Notes under the pieces: generated by a model | What the model was told of the DNA's origin: nothing | What the model saw: only the letters and a program-made list of their open reading frames with translations | The model's database searches: none | Position numbers and translations under genes: made by a program | Part shown: piece after piece, positions 7,993 to 17,621 of the stretch | Layout of the letters: the number at the start of each line of letters is the position of its first letter | Position numbering within the stretch: position 1 is the stretch's first letter | Assembly: GCA_902776475.1 (NCBI GenBank) | Contig: CACYQD010000014.1 | Coordinates: forward strand, 1 to 64,000 | Length of the DNA: 64,000 nt | From: an uncultured Prevotellaceae bacterium | Lineage (GTDB): Bacteria > Bacteroidota > Bacteroidia > Bacteroidales > Bacteroidaceae | Direction of reading: 5' to 3'

Positions 7993-8105
7993 GATTTTCC
8001 AATCTTCAATCGGCTGAGAGCCGACTCAATCCTCAATCTTCAATCTTCAATTTTCAATCTTCAATCGGCCAAAGGCCGTCTCAATCTTCAATCTTCAATC
8101 AGATA
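7993..8105. repeat. CAATCTTCAAT tandem repeat with small hairpins
   Basis: The spacer between the PorD-like gene and recN consists almost wholly of degenerate CAATCTTCAAT units. Two short hairpins break them: TCGGCTGAGAGCCGA (about 8010-8025) and CGGCCAAAGGCCG (about 8066-8079). The unit recurs about nine times, in several variants (CAATCCTCAAT, CAATTTTCAAT). It encodes nothing. Confidence 0.85.
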
Positions 8106-9008
8106 TCACTGCTTGATCTTCTCCCAGGCGTTGTTCTGAGACGCGTTGATGCCGAAGAGGATGTCATACACCTTCTCTTTCTCATTGGGTGTGCCCTTGC
8201 CCTTGTAGATGTTGGCCAGTTCGTCTTTCTTGTAGTCGGTCCAGATCTGGGGCAGCATGCTCAGCGGCTTGTTCTCGTGGCATTTCTGGAGGCATTCCTG
8301 CAGAGCGGTGGTCACATTGGTGCGGCCGCGCTCCACATTGCTGGCCATCTCGTCGAGTCCCTTGCGGTAATAGTCGTACTGCAACTGGCGGAAGGGCTGC
8401 ATGCCGCCGTCGAGGTAGTCGTTGATGATGGCAAACCGGTTGCGGTCGTTGTCAAAGGCCTTCCATCCCGGGAAGCCCAGGTTTTGGGCATTGTTCACCA
8501 GGTTCATGCAGCGCTGCAGGACGTCCTCGCCGCCCATGGGGGCGAAACTGTCGAGGTCGAGACCGATGATGAGGTATGCATAGTAGGCGATAAGGGCCAT
8601 CAACTGGTTGTCGATGAGTTCCTCATTGAATTCCAGCTGGTCAAACTGAGCAAACTCGAAGTTGAAGTCGTTGTCCTTGTTGTTGTAGAGCGTGGTGGTG
8701 TAGGCGGAGTTGTATACGGGCCTGTTGGCTTGAATGATAGCCGAGCAGGTGAAAGTGTTGGTCGAATTGTCGTATTTGGTCACCGTGATGTTGAAATTGC
8801 AAACGATGCGCTCGTGTTTCTGAAACTGCAGGTTGGTCCACTGCTTGTCGTTGATAAACTGGGTGAGGGTCTCCTGCAGGTTGTCGAACACACTGGCGTC
8901 GGTGCCTTGTATCTGGTTGTGGTTGATGGTGACTTTGGCCAGCAACTCCTGGGCCGAGAGGTTGACCGCGGCCAGCGACATCACAATGATGGTCAGTATC
9001 TTTCTCAT
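8106..9008 (-). CDS. porD: PorD/DUF4835 family protein, type IX secretion-associated
   Basis: 300 residues with signal peptide MRKILTIIVMSLAAVNLSAQ. Three in-frame ATGs lie at 9020, 9014 and 9008; 9008 is chosen because it begins the signal peptide and has GGAGA about eight bases upstream. The body has no enzyme motif. Its features, including the early QELLAKVTINHNQIQGTD, the DLDSFAPMGGEDVL segment and the C-terminal LFGINASQNNAW, match the DUF4835 family, which is annotated in Bacteroidota as PorD of the type IX secretion system. It would be a periplasmic or outer-membrane accessory component. Proteins elsewhere in the window (9253 and 50489) carry C-terminal tails of the kind type IX systems recognise. 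The family assignment is by recall. Confidence 0.75.
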   Translation of the reverse strand: MRKILTIIVMSLAAVNLSAQELLAKVTINHNQIQGTDASVFDNLQETLTQFINDKQWTNLQFQKHERIVCNFNITVTKYDNSTNTFTCSAIIQANRPVYNSAYTTTLYNNKDNDFNFEFAQFDQLEFNEELIDNQLMALIAYYAYLIIGLDLDSFAPMGGEDVLQRCMNLVNNAQNLGFPGWKAFDNDRNRFAIINDYLDGGMQPFRQLQYDYYRKGLDEMASNVERGRTNVTTALQECLQKCHENKPLSMLPQIWTDYKKDELANIYKGKGTPNEKEKVYDILFGINASQNNAWEKIKQ

Positions 9009-9184
9009 GAGCATCTCCATATTTGAGGCAAAAGTAAGAAAAATAGCGCCAAATCCTCTCGATTTCAGATTAATTAACCTTTAGAAAGGGTGGCGTGACC
9101 ATGAAAAAAGCACACAAAAACAAAAAAATCAAAAAAATATCAATGTTGAGCAAAATAGTATTATATTTTTTCATAAAAATCATG

Positions 9185-9192
9185 TATTTTTG
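9185..9192 (+). promoter_or_regulatory. -7 promoter element
   Basis: TATTTTTG followed by CACC, in an AT-rich region with no obvious -33 element. It is about 60 bases upstream of the 9253 start. Confidence 0.5.
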
Positions 9193-9252
9193 CACCAAAT
9201 TACCGACCATATATTATTTAACGCTATTTATAACTATTAACTTACACCGCTT

Positions 9253-10809
9253 ATGAAGAAAATTTTTACTTTATTTGCTGTTGCCGTTATGGCAATGGGT
9301 GTCCAGGCTCAGACCACCGAAAAGGCGCTGTTTGAGAATGGAGGTGCTTATGGCAATGGTGCTTCTGTCGCTACTGCCAACTGCAAAGTGGTGCTCGGCA
9401 ATGACCGCACCACCAAAGACTACGATTTGAAACTATCTACATGCAAGGCTTATTGCGCTGAACTCTTTGGCCAGCAGGTCATGGTCGAGAACAGCGAGAC
9501 CGGTGAGATGGAGGAGAAGACCCGCGTCGTCTATGTCGTTGGCAACCAGAACCCGAAGGACGGCGAGCTTGACGGCGACAAGAGCACAGGTTCTGGCTAC
9601 AAGCCCGAAAGTGCAAACCTGCCCCAGTCGGGTACCTATTATATGATTACTCCTGCCAAGGACGGTCATATCGTGACATTCATCGTGCTGAACGCCAGCA
9701 AGAACCTCTACGTTTGCAAGGGTTCTGACGGCACCAACCTGGCCAAAGCCGACCTCACGCTGAAGGCTGACGGCGAGGAGCCCGCAGATGTCACCCTCAA
9801 CGACGACTTCACTGTCGATGAGAAAATGACCGGCACTTTGGAGTTTGACGTCACAGGTGGCGAGACCTACTATGTGTTCTGCACTGGTAGCAAACTGAGC
9901 TTCGGTGGTTATATCTATACCTTTGAGGGCGGCAGCGAAACAGGTGAGACCTTGCAGACCGACCCCGCTCTTCCTCTCGTATTCGACTCATGGGATGTCA
10001 ACTTCCTGATCCCGAAGACCAACGTCAAGGCTGGTGAGAAGTTCGTCTTCTCATGCGAGCCTGTAGAAGTAGCTGGTTGGGAATGGGGACCCCAGGTGCT
10101 CCCGAAGAGCAATGCCGACTGGAGCGACCTCGGACCGGCACTGATTCCTGATGCAAGCGGCAAGGCCACATTCGAGATCACAGAAGAGTATGCCACTGTC
10201 ATCAACAGCAATGGTGGACTCCGTGTCCAGGGTATGGGCGTGAAAGTGAACGCTGTGGAATATGTGGGTGGCACTCCTCCTGCTCCAGAGGGCGATAAGG
10301 TGAGCATCATCGACAAGTTCACCGGCACATGGAATCCCAGTGAGACCATTGCTCATAATGCTGACGGCTCTATCACCTTCAATTCAGTGGCATGGGGCGG
10401 TGTGAGCGCATGGCTGGCTGAGAACGACATTCCCGTTGACTGGTCAGGCTATACCAAACTGGTGTTCGAGTATGCCGAACCGACTACTGTCAACACCCAG
10501 GGCTTCGTCCAGACTACTTCTGAGAACATCACATGGTGGGGCAATGCCGGCATCACCAAGCTGGAGTGCCCGTTCGACGGCAAGGACTTGAGCCAGGTCA
10601 ACCAGGTGGCTCTTCAGGCATCTGACGTCGCTACCATCGTCATCACCGAGATCTACCTCGTGCAGAACGCCGAGGGCATCGAGGAGCGCGTCTCTCTCAC
10701 CAACACATTTGATGTCAATGCACCCGTTTACAACCTCGCCGGTATGCGCGTAGGTAAGGATTACAAGGGCATTGTGATCCAGAACGGCCGTAAATACATC
10801 CTGAAATAA
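9253..10809 (+). CDS. Secreted glycan-binding-like protein with C-terminal sorting tail
   Basis: 518 residues. The signal peptide is MKKIFTLFAVAVMAMGVQAQ. The body is Trp-, Gly- and Asp-rich beta structure without catalytic motifs. It has an Ala/Gly-rich first domain (about 25-225), a second containing FDSWDVNFLIPK and WEWGPQVLP (about 240-350), and a third containing FNSVAWGGVSAWL and YTKLVFEYAEPTTV (about 365-475) that resembles carbohydrate-binding jelly-roll modules. The last 30 residues (VYNLAGMRVGKDYKGIV then NGRKYILK) are a Prevotella-style type IX secretion sorting tail, so the protein is probably exported to the surface. It lies directly upstream of the mannan SusC gene but is separated from it by a terminator. 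A role in glycan capture is inferred; no enzyme activity is evident. Confidence 0.65.
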   Translation: MKKIFTLFAVAVMAMGVQAQTTEKALFENGGAYGNGASVATANCKVVLGNDRTTKDYDLKLSTCKAYCAELFGQQVMVENSETGEMEEKTRVVYVVGNQNPKDGELDGDKSTGSGYKPESANLPQSGTYYMITPAKDGHIVTFIVLNASKNLYVCKGSDGTNLAKADLTLKADGEEPADVTLNDDFTVDEKMTGTLEFDVTGGETYYVFCTGSKLSFGGYIYTFEGGSETGETLQTDPALPLVFDSWDVNFLIPKTNVKAGEKFVFSCEPVEVAGWEWGPQVLPKSNADWSDLGPALIPDASGKATFEITEEYATVINSNGGLRVQGMGVKVNAVEYVGGTPPAPEGDKVSIIDKFTGTWNPSETIAHNADGSITFNSVAWGGVSAWLAENDIPVDWSGYTKLVFEYAEPTTVNTQGFVQTTSENITWWGNAGITKLECPFDGKDLSQVNQVALQASDVATIVITEIYLVQNAEGIEERVSLTNTFDVNAPVYNLAGMRVGKDYKGIVIQNGRKYILK

Positions 10810-10825
10810 CTAAAATCATTTCCTT

Positions 10826-10858
10826 TAGGAGGGTGGTGAATGGCCACCCTTCTTTTAT
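10826..10858 (+). terminator. Terminator after 9253 gene
   Basis: AGGAGGGTGG/CCACCCTTCT hairpin with a TGAATGG-type loop followed by TTTTATTG. Confidence 0.75.
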
Positions 10859-10864
10859 TGCCTC

Positions 10865-10881
10865 TTGTTACCAGATAACAA
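10865..10881 (+). promoter_or_regulatory. Inverted repeat upstream of mannan susC
   Basis: TTGTTA-N5-TAACAA ends 30 bases before the susC start. No convincing TAnnTTTG element is visible in this 53-base gap, so it may mark a regulator-dependent promoter. Confidence 0.35.
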
Positions 10882-10911
10882 TCTTGGATAACCTAAAAAA
10901 CCTGTATTTAT

Positions 10912-13900
10912 ATGAAGTTAAGCATGTCATTTCACAGGCATTTCCTGCGTTTTGCAAAGGTAATGCTTCTGCTTCTGATGCTGTCGCCGCTGCATGCCTT
11001 CGGACAGTCGAAGATCACCGGTACGGTGGTTGACCAGACCAACGGAGAGCCCATCATCGGTGCGACAGTCAAGATCAAAGGCACGAGTACGGGTGTCGTG
11101 ACGGATATCGACGGCAATTACTCGATAGACGTCAAACCAGGACAGACACTCGAATTCTCTTACATCGGTTATACCACCCAGTCACTCAAGGTGACCAAGG
11201 CAGGGCGGTATGACATCAATCTTTCAGAGGAGACCAACACGCTTGAGCAGGTCGTCGTCGTAGGATATGGTACGATGAAGCGCAGTGACCTCACCGGTTC
11301 GGTATCCTCCATCAACGAAGCCCAGATCAAACAAGGTGTCAACACCTCCATCGAGCAGGCCATGCAGGGCCGTATCGCCGGTGTGCAGGTCACCCAGAAC
11401 TCCGGTGCGCCGGGTGGTGGCATCTCTGTCCAGATCCGTGGTATCAACTCACTCAACGGCAACGAGCCCCTCTATGTGGTGGACGGTATCGCCATGTCGG
11501 GACAGAGTTCCAGCAACACGTCCGTGCTCAGCACCATCAACCCCTCCGACATCACCAGCATCGAGGTGCTGAAGGATGCCTCGGCCACAGCCATCTATGG
11601 TAGCCGCGCCTCCAACGGTGTGGTGCTCATCACCACCAAGCGCGGACAGGAAGGCAAGCCCAAACTGACCTATGAGGGCTATGCCGGTTGGCAGCAGCTG
11701 CCCAAGATGCTTGAGGTCATGAACCTCAAGGAATTCGCAAAATTCTATAACGTCCGTGCCGAGATCTATGGCTATGGCAAGCGTGATGAACTGCTCGACC
11801 AAAGCCTGCTCACCAACGGTACTGACTGGCAGGATGAACTCTTCGACACCGCCTTCATGCACAACCACCAGGTCAACATCAACGGCGGTACCAACAATAT
11901 GCACTACTCCCTCTCCGGCGGTTTCCTCGACCAGGACGGTATCGGTGTGGGTTCCAACTTCCGCCGCGCCTCTTTCCGCGCCAATTTCGACACCAATGTC
12001 ACCAATTGGCTGCAGGTGGGTGCCAATGCCTCCTATGCCAGCACCAAACAGGTAATCACCTTCGATGAGAACAATGTGATCTCCACAGCTCTGGCACAGT
12101 ATCCCGACATGGCACCGCGCAATCCTGACGGTTCCTATGACTTCGGCGAGAACCTGGAGCACAACTACAACTCCAACCCCCTCTTCGAGGCAGAGATGCG
12201 CGACAACAACAGGCAGAACCAGCAGTTCGACTACAGCGTCTTCGCCAACGTCACCCCACTCAAGGGCCTGACAATCCGCGTGGAATACGGCGGCAGCCGC
12301 TCCTGGGGACAGAGCACCTTCTTCCAGCCCAGTTATCATACCGCACAGCAGAACATCGAGTCGCAGCTCACCCGCGGCAACTCACGCAACAAATATGAGT
12401 CGTTCAAGCAGTATGCCACTTACGAGTTTGAGCCGTTGAAAGGCCACCGCTTTAATATCATGGCCGGCCATGAGTCGCAGGAAGGCGAGTGGTATCAAGG
12501 ATCGATGGGGCGTAAGGGCTATCTCTTCGACACCGTGAAGAGTATCGCCGTGGGTGATGCCTCCACCGCCACTAACGGTGAGCAAGGCAGCGACTGGGGC
12601 ATCGAGTCCTACTACGGACGTTTCAATTACAATCTGCTCGACCGTTACCTCCTCACTGCCACCTTCCGTGCTGACGGCTCCTCCAACTTCGGTGAGAACA
12701 ACCACTGGGGTTATTTCCCCTCGGCAGCTTTGGCCTGGCGAATCACTCAGGAGAAATTCATGCAGAACATCACTTGGCTGCGCAATGCGAAACTACGCCT
12801 CGGCTGGGGTATCGTGGGTAACCAGCAATCCGGCAGCTACGCCTTCGGGATCGCCATGAAGAACATCGCGACAGCCTGGGGCACAGGTTACTCTGATGGC
12901 AACTATCCCAACCCTAACCTCAAGTGGGAGGAGACCAAGGCATATAATATCGGCCTTGACCTCTCGTTCTTCAACAACCGCATCGAGTTCATCGTTGACG
13001 CCTATCTGAAGAAGACCGACAACCTGCTCATGCAGGCCACCCTGCCATCCTATGTTGTCAACAACTCCGGATGGAAAGGAATCTCGGCGCCCTACGTCAA
13101 CACCGGTGCCATCCAGAACAAAGGTATCGAGTTCACGCTCAACACGGTCAATATCGCCAAGAACAACATCGAGTGGCGCACGGGTGCCACCATCTCTTTC
13201 AACCGAAACAAGCTCACGAAGCTCTACACCGACGATGCCTCCATTCCCGGTACGATCAGCGGACAAGTCTACACCCTATCCGAGATAGACGGTCCTGTCG
13301 GCCGGTTCTATGGATACAACGTGATCGGCATGTTCACCAAGGAGGATGATTTCTATCAGAAAAACCAGTTGGGCGAGTACATGCTCGACAAGGACGGCAA
13401 CAAACTGGCCGTGGCCCGTCCGGCTGATTCCAACAACGACCTTTATCCCATCGCACAAAGGGGTATCTGGGTGGGCGACTACATCTTTGAGGATGTCAAC
13501 GGTGACGGCCTGATCACGGAAGCCGACCGCAAATTCATCGGCGACCCCAACCCCGACTTCACTTTCGGACTCAACAACGTCATCCGTTGGAAAGACCTCG
13601 AACTCTCGTTCTTCTTCAACGGTAGCGTGGGCAACGACGTGTTCAACCTCGTCAAACTCAACCACTCCAACCCGACGGCATGGGGCAACAAGCTCAAAAT
13701 GGTCAGCGACTATGCGCAGATCGGAATGATCGACCCCGAGGGCTCGCTCAACGACATCTCGAATGTCTATGTGCTCAACCCGGAGTCGGCCAAGACGCAG
13801 CGCATCAGCGTGAGCGGCGAGAGCCAGAACGACAACAACCGTGTGAGTTCCCGTTTCATCGAGGATGGTTCCTACATCCGTCTGAAGACCCTCTCGCTGG

Positions 13901-14112
13901 CCTATAACCTGCCGAAGAAATGGCTTGCCCCGCTCAAACTCGACTGGGTGCAGGTCTATGCCAATGTGCAGAACCTCTTCACGATTTCAGGCTACGATGG
14001 TTATGACCCAGAACTGGGATCCATCGGTCAGAGCGTGGTGTTGCAAGGCATCGATAGGTACCGCTATCCATCGCCCCGCATCTATAATTTCGGACTGAAA
14101 GTGAATTTCTAA
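10912..14112 (+). CDS. susC: SusC-like TonB-dependent transporter (mannan locus)
   Basis: 1066 residues, an outer-membrane TonB-dependent importer of oligosaccharides. After the signal peptide (cleavage near AFGQ, about residue 32) comes a carboxypeptidase-regulatory-like domain (ITGTVVDQTNGEPIIGATVK, about 35-110). A TonB-box/plug start follows (EQVVVVGYGTMKRSDLTGSV), then a plug with IRGINSLNGNEPLYVVDG and VLKDASATAIYGSRASNGV, and then the large beta-barrel ending in FGLKVNF with a terminal Phe. It begins a run of close plus-strand genes (susC, susD, binding protein, GH5) with gaps of 17-23 bases. The enzymes downstream point to beta-mannan or glucomannan oligosaccharides as cargo. An alternative ATG four codons in is possible. 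Confidence 0.95.
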   Translation: MKLSMSFHRHFLRFAKVMLLLLMLSPLHAFGQSKITGTVVDQTNGEPIIGATVKIKGTSTGVVTDIDGNYSIDVKPGQTLEFSYIGYTTQSLKVTKAGRYDINLSEETNTLEQVVVVGYGTMKRSDLTGSVSSINEAQIKQGVNTSIEQAMQGRIAGVQVTQNSGAPGGGISVQIRGINSLNGNEPLYVVDGIAMSGQSSSNTSVLSTINPSDITSIEVLKDASATAIYGSRASNGVVLITTKRGQEGKPKLTYEGYAGWQQLPKMLEVMNLKEFAKFYNVRAEIYGYGKRDELLDQSLLTNGTDWQDELFDTAFMHNHQVNINGGTNNMHYSLSGGFLDQDGIGVGSNFRRASFRANFDTNVTNWLQVGANASYASTKQVITFDENNVISTALAQYPDMAPRNPDGSYDFGENLEHNYNSNPLFEAEMRDNNRQNQQFDYSVFANVTPLKGLTIRVEYGGSRSWGQSTFFQPSYHTAQQNIESQLTRGNSRNKYESFKQYATYEFEPLKGHRFNIMAGHESQEGEWYQGSMGRKGYLFDTVKSIAVGDASTATNGEQGSDWGIESYYGRFNYNLLDRYLLTATFRADGSSNFGENNHWGYFPSAALAWRITQEKFMQNITWLRNAKLRLGWGIVGNQQSGSYAFGIAMKNIATAWGTGYSDGNYPNPNLKWEETKAYNIGLDLSFFNNRIEFIVDAYLKKTDNLLMQATLPSYVVNNSGWKGISAPYVNTGAIQNKGIEFTLNTVNIAKNNIEWRTGATISFNRNKLTKLYTDDASIPGTISGQVYTLSEIDGPVGRFYGYNVIGMFTKEDDFYQKNQLGEYMLDKDGNKLAVARPADSNNDLYPIAQRGIWVGDYIFEDVNGDGLITEADRKFIGDPNPDFTFGLNNVIRWKDLELSFFFNGSVGNDVFNLVKLNHSNPTAWGNKLKMVSDYAQIGMIDPEGSLNDISNVYVLNPESAKTQRISVSGESQNDNNRVSSRFIEDGSYIRLKTLSLAYNLPKKWLAPLKLDWVQVYANVQNLFTISGYDGYDPELGSIGQSVVLQGIDRYRYPSPRIYNFGLKVNF

Positions 14113-14129
14113 GACAAAGATTTACAGAC

Positions 14130-15896
14130 ATGAAAAAGAATCATTTCATCACATATTTGTTGCTTGCATCCCTGATGTTGGTCGCTGGCAGTTGCGGAGA
14201 GGATTTCCTGGACCGCACCCCCAAGCATGGATATACTGCAGGAAACTACTTCGACAGCGACGATGCGGTGATCAAGGCCATCGAACCGCTCTATAACTAC
14301 GCCTGGAGCGGTTACAACGAGCGTGCCATCGTGGGTATGGGATCCTTCCGCGCCAATGACGCCTGGAGTCCTTATCTGCAAGGAGAATTCGCCAGGTTCA
14401 CCATCACCGGTCTGACCGACGTGCTGTTGAATGCCTGGTCTTCCATCTATATGGTTATCTCCATGTCCAACGAGTTGTTGCTCGACATGGATGTATATGC
14501 GTCCGAACACGTCTCTGAGGCTGTGAAAAACCAGGCGCGCGGCGAGGCTTACCTCATGCGTGGCGCCGCCTATTTCTATCTGCTCCGCGGATGGGGTGAG
14601 GTCATCATCTATGAAGACAACTTCGATATCACCTCACGGCCCGTCAGACCCCTCAACACCGAGGAGAGCGTGCTCAAGTTCATCGTCCGCGACTTCGAGC
14701 GGGCTGCCGAACTGCTGCCCGAGAAGGGTGCCAACTTCCATCCTTCGCGCTATGTGGCCAAGGCCATGCTCGCCAAGGCGCTGCTCGCACAGAGCGGTTG
14801 GAACAAGAACGGACACCGTGACGAGGCCACCCTCCAGCGTGTCGTCTCGCTCTGCGACGAGGTCATCAACTGCGGCCAGTACAAACTGCTGGACAACTAC
14901 GAGGACCTCTTCCGTCCGCAGTTCAACGACAATGAGGAGACCCTTCTGGCCATGCGCTGGGCTGACCCGCTGCTCGGTGAGTATGCTTCCAGCAACAACC
15001 TCATCTCCGACCTCGCCTGGTCGGATGTGTGCGACGTCAACTGCTGGGGCGGTTCACTCCATGCCTCCGTTGATATGATCAACTACTACAACGAGGAACC
15101 GGCTGACTCCTTCCGCCTGCGCGGCACCTTCTTCACGCCGGGCCGTCACTACGACTACATCTGGTCGGAGAAGGGTGGATACACCTACAACGTCAACTGG
15201 ATCCAGGCCAAGAAGGGTGTCGTGGGCACCAAGGCCGACTGCGACGGCCATCTCGCCCAGCAGGCTTCGCCGCTCAACACCTATATCATGCGTCTGGCTG
15301 ATGTCTATCTCATCAAGGCTGAGGCACTGCTCGGCAACAACATGGAGACTTCCGATCCCAATGCCCTGTCGGCCTTCAACGCCACCCGCCTGCGTGCCAA
15401 ACTGCCCGCCAAGAAGTCATTTACATTCGAGGACCTCATCCGGGAGCGCCGCATCGAGTTCTGTCTCGAATACTGCAACTGGTATGACATGGTCACCTGG
15501 TACCGCTGGCGTCCGCAGTACATGCTTGATTTCTTCAACCACAAGCAGCACCGCGCCTTCATGCTCAACTCCGGCGACGTCATCCGCAACGACGACGGCA
15601 CGCTCAGTTACCGCTGCGTGTTCCCGGGCACCAACAACTGGTATTTCTACGACGACCAGGGCCACTGCTACTGGAGCGACTGCCTGCGCATGAGCGACGA
15701 CGACCAGACCGTGGTGCAGACCAAGGCCCAGGGCTATGTCTATGACCTCGACGCCCTCTCAGAGGCCAAAGGTTCTGACTATTCGCCCATCGTGCTCAGC
15801 GAGTCCAACATCTTCATGCCTTACCCGGAGAGCGACGTGATCCAGAACCCGTATTTCAACCAGGCTCCGGTGGAGTATGATTTCAGTGAGAAATAA
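14130..15896 (+). CDS. susD: SusD-like surface glycan-binding lipoprotein (mannan locus)
   Basis: 588 residues. A lipoprotein signal (LLASLMLVAGSCGEDFLDRT) places the acylated Cys at about residue 23. The early DFLDRTP motif, the RGEAYLMRGAAYFYLLRGWG helix (about 138-155) and the C-terminal ADVYLIKAEAL and FEDLIRERRIEFCLE segments are signatures of the SusD/RagB family. It forms the lid over its SusC partner and captures the oligosaccharide. It starts 17 bases after the SusC stop. Length (about 590) is normal for the family. Confidence 0.95.
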   Translation: MKKNHFITYLLLASLMLVAGSCGEDFLDRTPKHGYTAGNYFDSDDAVIKAIEPLYNYAWSGYNERAIVGMGSFRANDAWSPYLQGEFARFTITGLTDVLLNAWSSIYMVISMSNELLLDMDVYASEHVSEAVKNQARGEAYLMRGAAYFYLLRGWGEVIIYEDNFDITSRPVRPLNTEESVLKFIVRDFERAAELLPEKGANFHPSRYVAKAMLAKALLAQSGWNKNGHRDEATLQRVVSLCDEVINCGQYKLLDNYEDLFRPQFNDNEETLLAMRWADPLLGEYASSNNLISDLAWSDVCDVNCWGGSLHASVDMINYYNEEPADSFRLRGTFFTPGRHYDYIWSEKGGYTYNVNWIQAKKGVVGTKADCDGHLAQQASPLNTYIMRLADVYLIKAEALLGNNMETSDPNALSAFNATRLRAKLPAKKSFTFEDLIRERRIEFCLEYCNWYDMVTWYRWRPQYMLDFFNHKQHRAFMLNSGDVIRNDDGTLSYRCVFPGTNNWYFYDDQGHCYWSDCLRMSDDDQTVVQTKAQGYVYDLDALSEAKGSDYSPIVLSESNIFMPYPESDVIQNPYFNQAPVEYDFSEK

Positions 15897-15915
15897 CCCT
15901 TTAATCAGAACAGAC

Positions 15916-17598
15916 ATGAAACGTAATATTTTCAATCATCAATATGGATGGCTGCTGACAGCCCTCATGGCCCTGATGGTGCTCTCCCTCTCCTCCTGCA
16001 AGGACGACGAGGAGGGCATGGGCACACCGGTCATCACCGCCGTGCGCTCCTGTGACCCCGCCAAGGCCGACAGCACATTCACCAAAGCCGGCACCGGTTC
16101 GCTCCTGGCCATCATCGGTCAGAACCTGAGCAAGGTGCAGAAGGTCTATATCAACGACCAGCAGGTGTATTTCAATCCCACGATGAACACCGACCACAGC
16201 GTCATCGTCACCGTTCCGTCGGAGGATGACGGCTTTGAGCTGACGGCCTTCAACAGCAACCTCAAGGACGAGATCCGCGTGGAGACCTCACACGGCACCG
16301 CCGTCTATTCGTTCAAGATCACGGCTCCGTGGCCGTCTATCTCCCGTATCCAGGGCCACTATCCGCGTCAGGCGGGCGACGTGCTCAATGTCTATGGCCT
16401 CAACCTCGTCGATGTGGAGAAGGTCTATTTCACCGATATCCCCGCCGAACAGCTCGACACCACTGAGTGGGAGACCGTAGGCGGCCAGCATGTCGATGCC
16501 ACGAAAGTGGAGACCGTTGTGCAGGACCATCATCAGAACGCCCGCACACAGGCCTTTGAGACAACTTCACAACTTCAGGTCACCATTCCCAACCTGAATT
16601 ATGAGAAGGGCACGCTTGTCATCGAGTGTGCCGCCGGCACCACCTATATCAGCTATTCGAAGAATCCTGGTCAGCCCATCATCTTCGATATCTCTTCCGA
16701 CATGCCCGTTCCGGGTGAGGAGGTGACCATCTACGGACGTGAGTTCGTGCAGGTGGAGACCATCAAGTTTGGTGACGTCACGCTCACTTCCAAGCAGTTC
16801 TCCGTGTCAGACAGCGAGGATGAGATCACCTTCGTCATGCCTGCCGTACCATCTGATGACAGCAACGACGGACTCATCACCGTGGTTACTCCCGGTGGCG
16901 AGGGCAACTTCCGCTTCTGGGCTCTCGACGGCAGCTTCGTGCGCTTCGATGACGATGCCACCGACAACGGATGGGGACCCAACGTGACCTTTGAGACAGC
17001 CAACGGCGATGATCCTCCCTACACGAGCGATGGCAAGATGGCCCACTTCCTCGTGGAGAACGAGGGACAGCAGTGGTGGGGTCAGATGATCTACTTCCGC
17101 AAGGACTGGAACGGCAACAAGTTCCCGCTGCCTTCCTTCGATGTCATCCCGGCAGATGCCTCCACCGACAACATTTATCTCGCCATGGAGGTGTTCAACA
17201 ACGAGAGTTCGCTCAACAACGGTACCTATACCGGTTACCTGCGCTACTTCCTGCAGTATGACAACGAGGATCCCGTTCCCGAGAACAATGACGCCGGACA
17301 GCCCAACCCACCGGAGACCGTCAACCAGTATGACACCTTCCGCTGGATAGATTACGCTGCCGCCACGTTCGCCAACGACCGTCCGGTCCTGGCAGACATC
17401 AACGACGAGGCGCCTGTGGGCAAGTGGTACCGCGCCGTGGTGCCCCTCAGCAAGTTTGGCAAGTATCGTGGCAAGAATTACCAGTTTGTCGTGGAGAACG
17501 GCATCAACCAGCTCCGCATCCAGTACATCAACCAAGGTATTGTGAGGGGTGATATTGATGTCTATATCGACAATATTCGTATCTTCTACAAGAAGTAA
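15916..17598 (+). CDS. Surface glycan-binding lipoprotein with IPT/TIG domains
   Basis: 560 residues from the ATG at 15916; the in-frame ATG at 15877 lies inside susD and precedes no signal sequence. The lipoprotein signal ALMVLSLSSCKDDEE has its Cys at about residue 29. Three immunoglobulin-like IPT/TIG repeats follow (GSLLAIIGQNLSKVQKVYIN; AGDVLNVYGLNLVDVEKVYF; PGEEVTIYGREFVQVETIKF). The C-terminal 200 residues form a Trp-rich glycan-binding domain (GQQWWGQMIYFRKDWNG, then IDVYIDNIRIFYKK). This architecture is that of SusE-position binding proteins in glucan, xyloglucan and mannan loci. It sits between susD and the GH5 genes and probably holds polysaccharide at the cell surface. No catalytic residues are seen. 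Confidence 0.85.
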   Translation: MKRNIFNHQYGWLLTALMALMVLSLSSCKDDEEGMGTPVITAVRSCDPAKADSTFTKAGTGSLLAIIGQNLSKVQKVYINDQQVYFNPTMNTDHSVIVTVPSEDDGFELTAFNSNLKDEIRVETSHGTAVYSFKITAPWPSISRIQGHYPRQAGDVLNVYGLNLVDVEKVYFTDIPAEQLDTTEWETVGGQHVDATKVETVVQDHHQNARTQAFETTSQLQVTIPNLNYEKGTLVIECAAGTTYISYSKNPGQPIIFDISSDMPVPGEEVTIYGREFVQVETIKFGDVTLTSKQFSVSDSEDEITFVMPAVPSDDSNDGLITVVTPGGEGNFRFWALDGSFVRFDDDATDNGWGPNVTFETANGDDPPYTSDGKMAHFLVENEGQQWWGQMIYFRKDWNGNKFPLPSFDVIPADASTDNIYLAMEVFNNESSLNNGTYTGYLRYFLQYDNEDPVPENNDAGQPNPPETVNQYDTFRWIDYAAATFANDRPVLADINDEAPVGKWYRAVVPLSKFGKYRGKNYQFVVENGINQLRIQYINQGIVRGDIDVYIDNIRIFYKK

Positions 17599-17621
17599 AT
17601 CACCAATAAATCAAGTCAATT

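Noticed and set aside
7993-8105. Possible CRISPR array
   Set aside because: The units are short, contiguous and degenerate with no unique spacers of regular length, so it is a simple tandem repeat.
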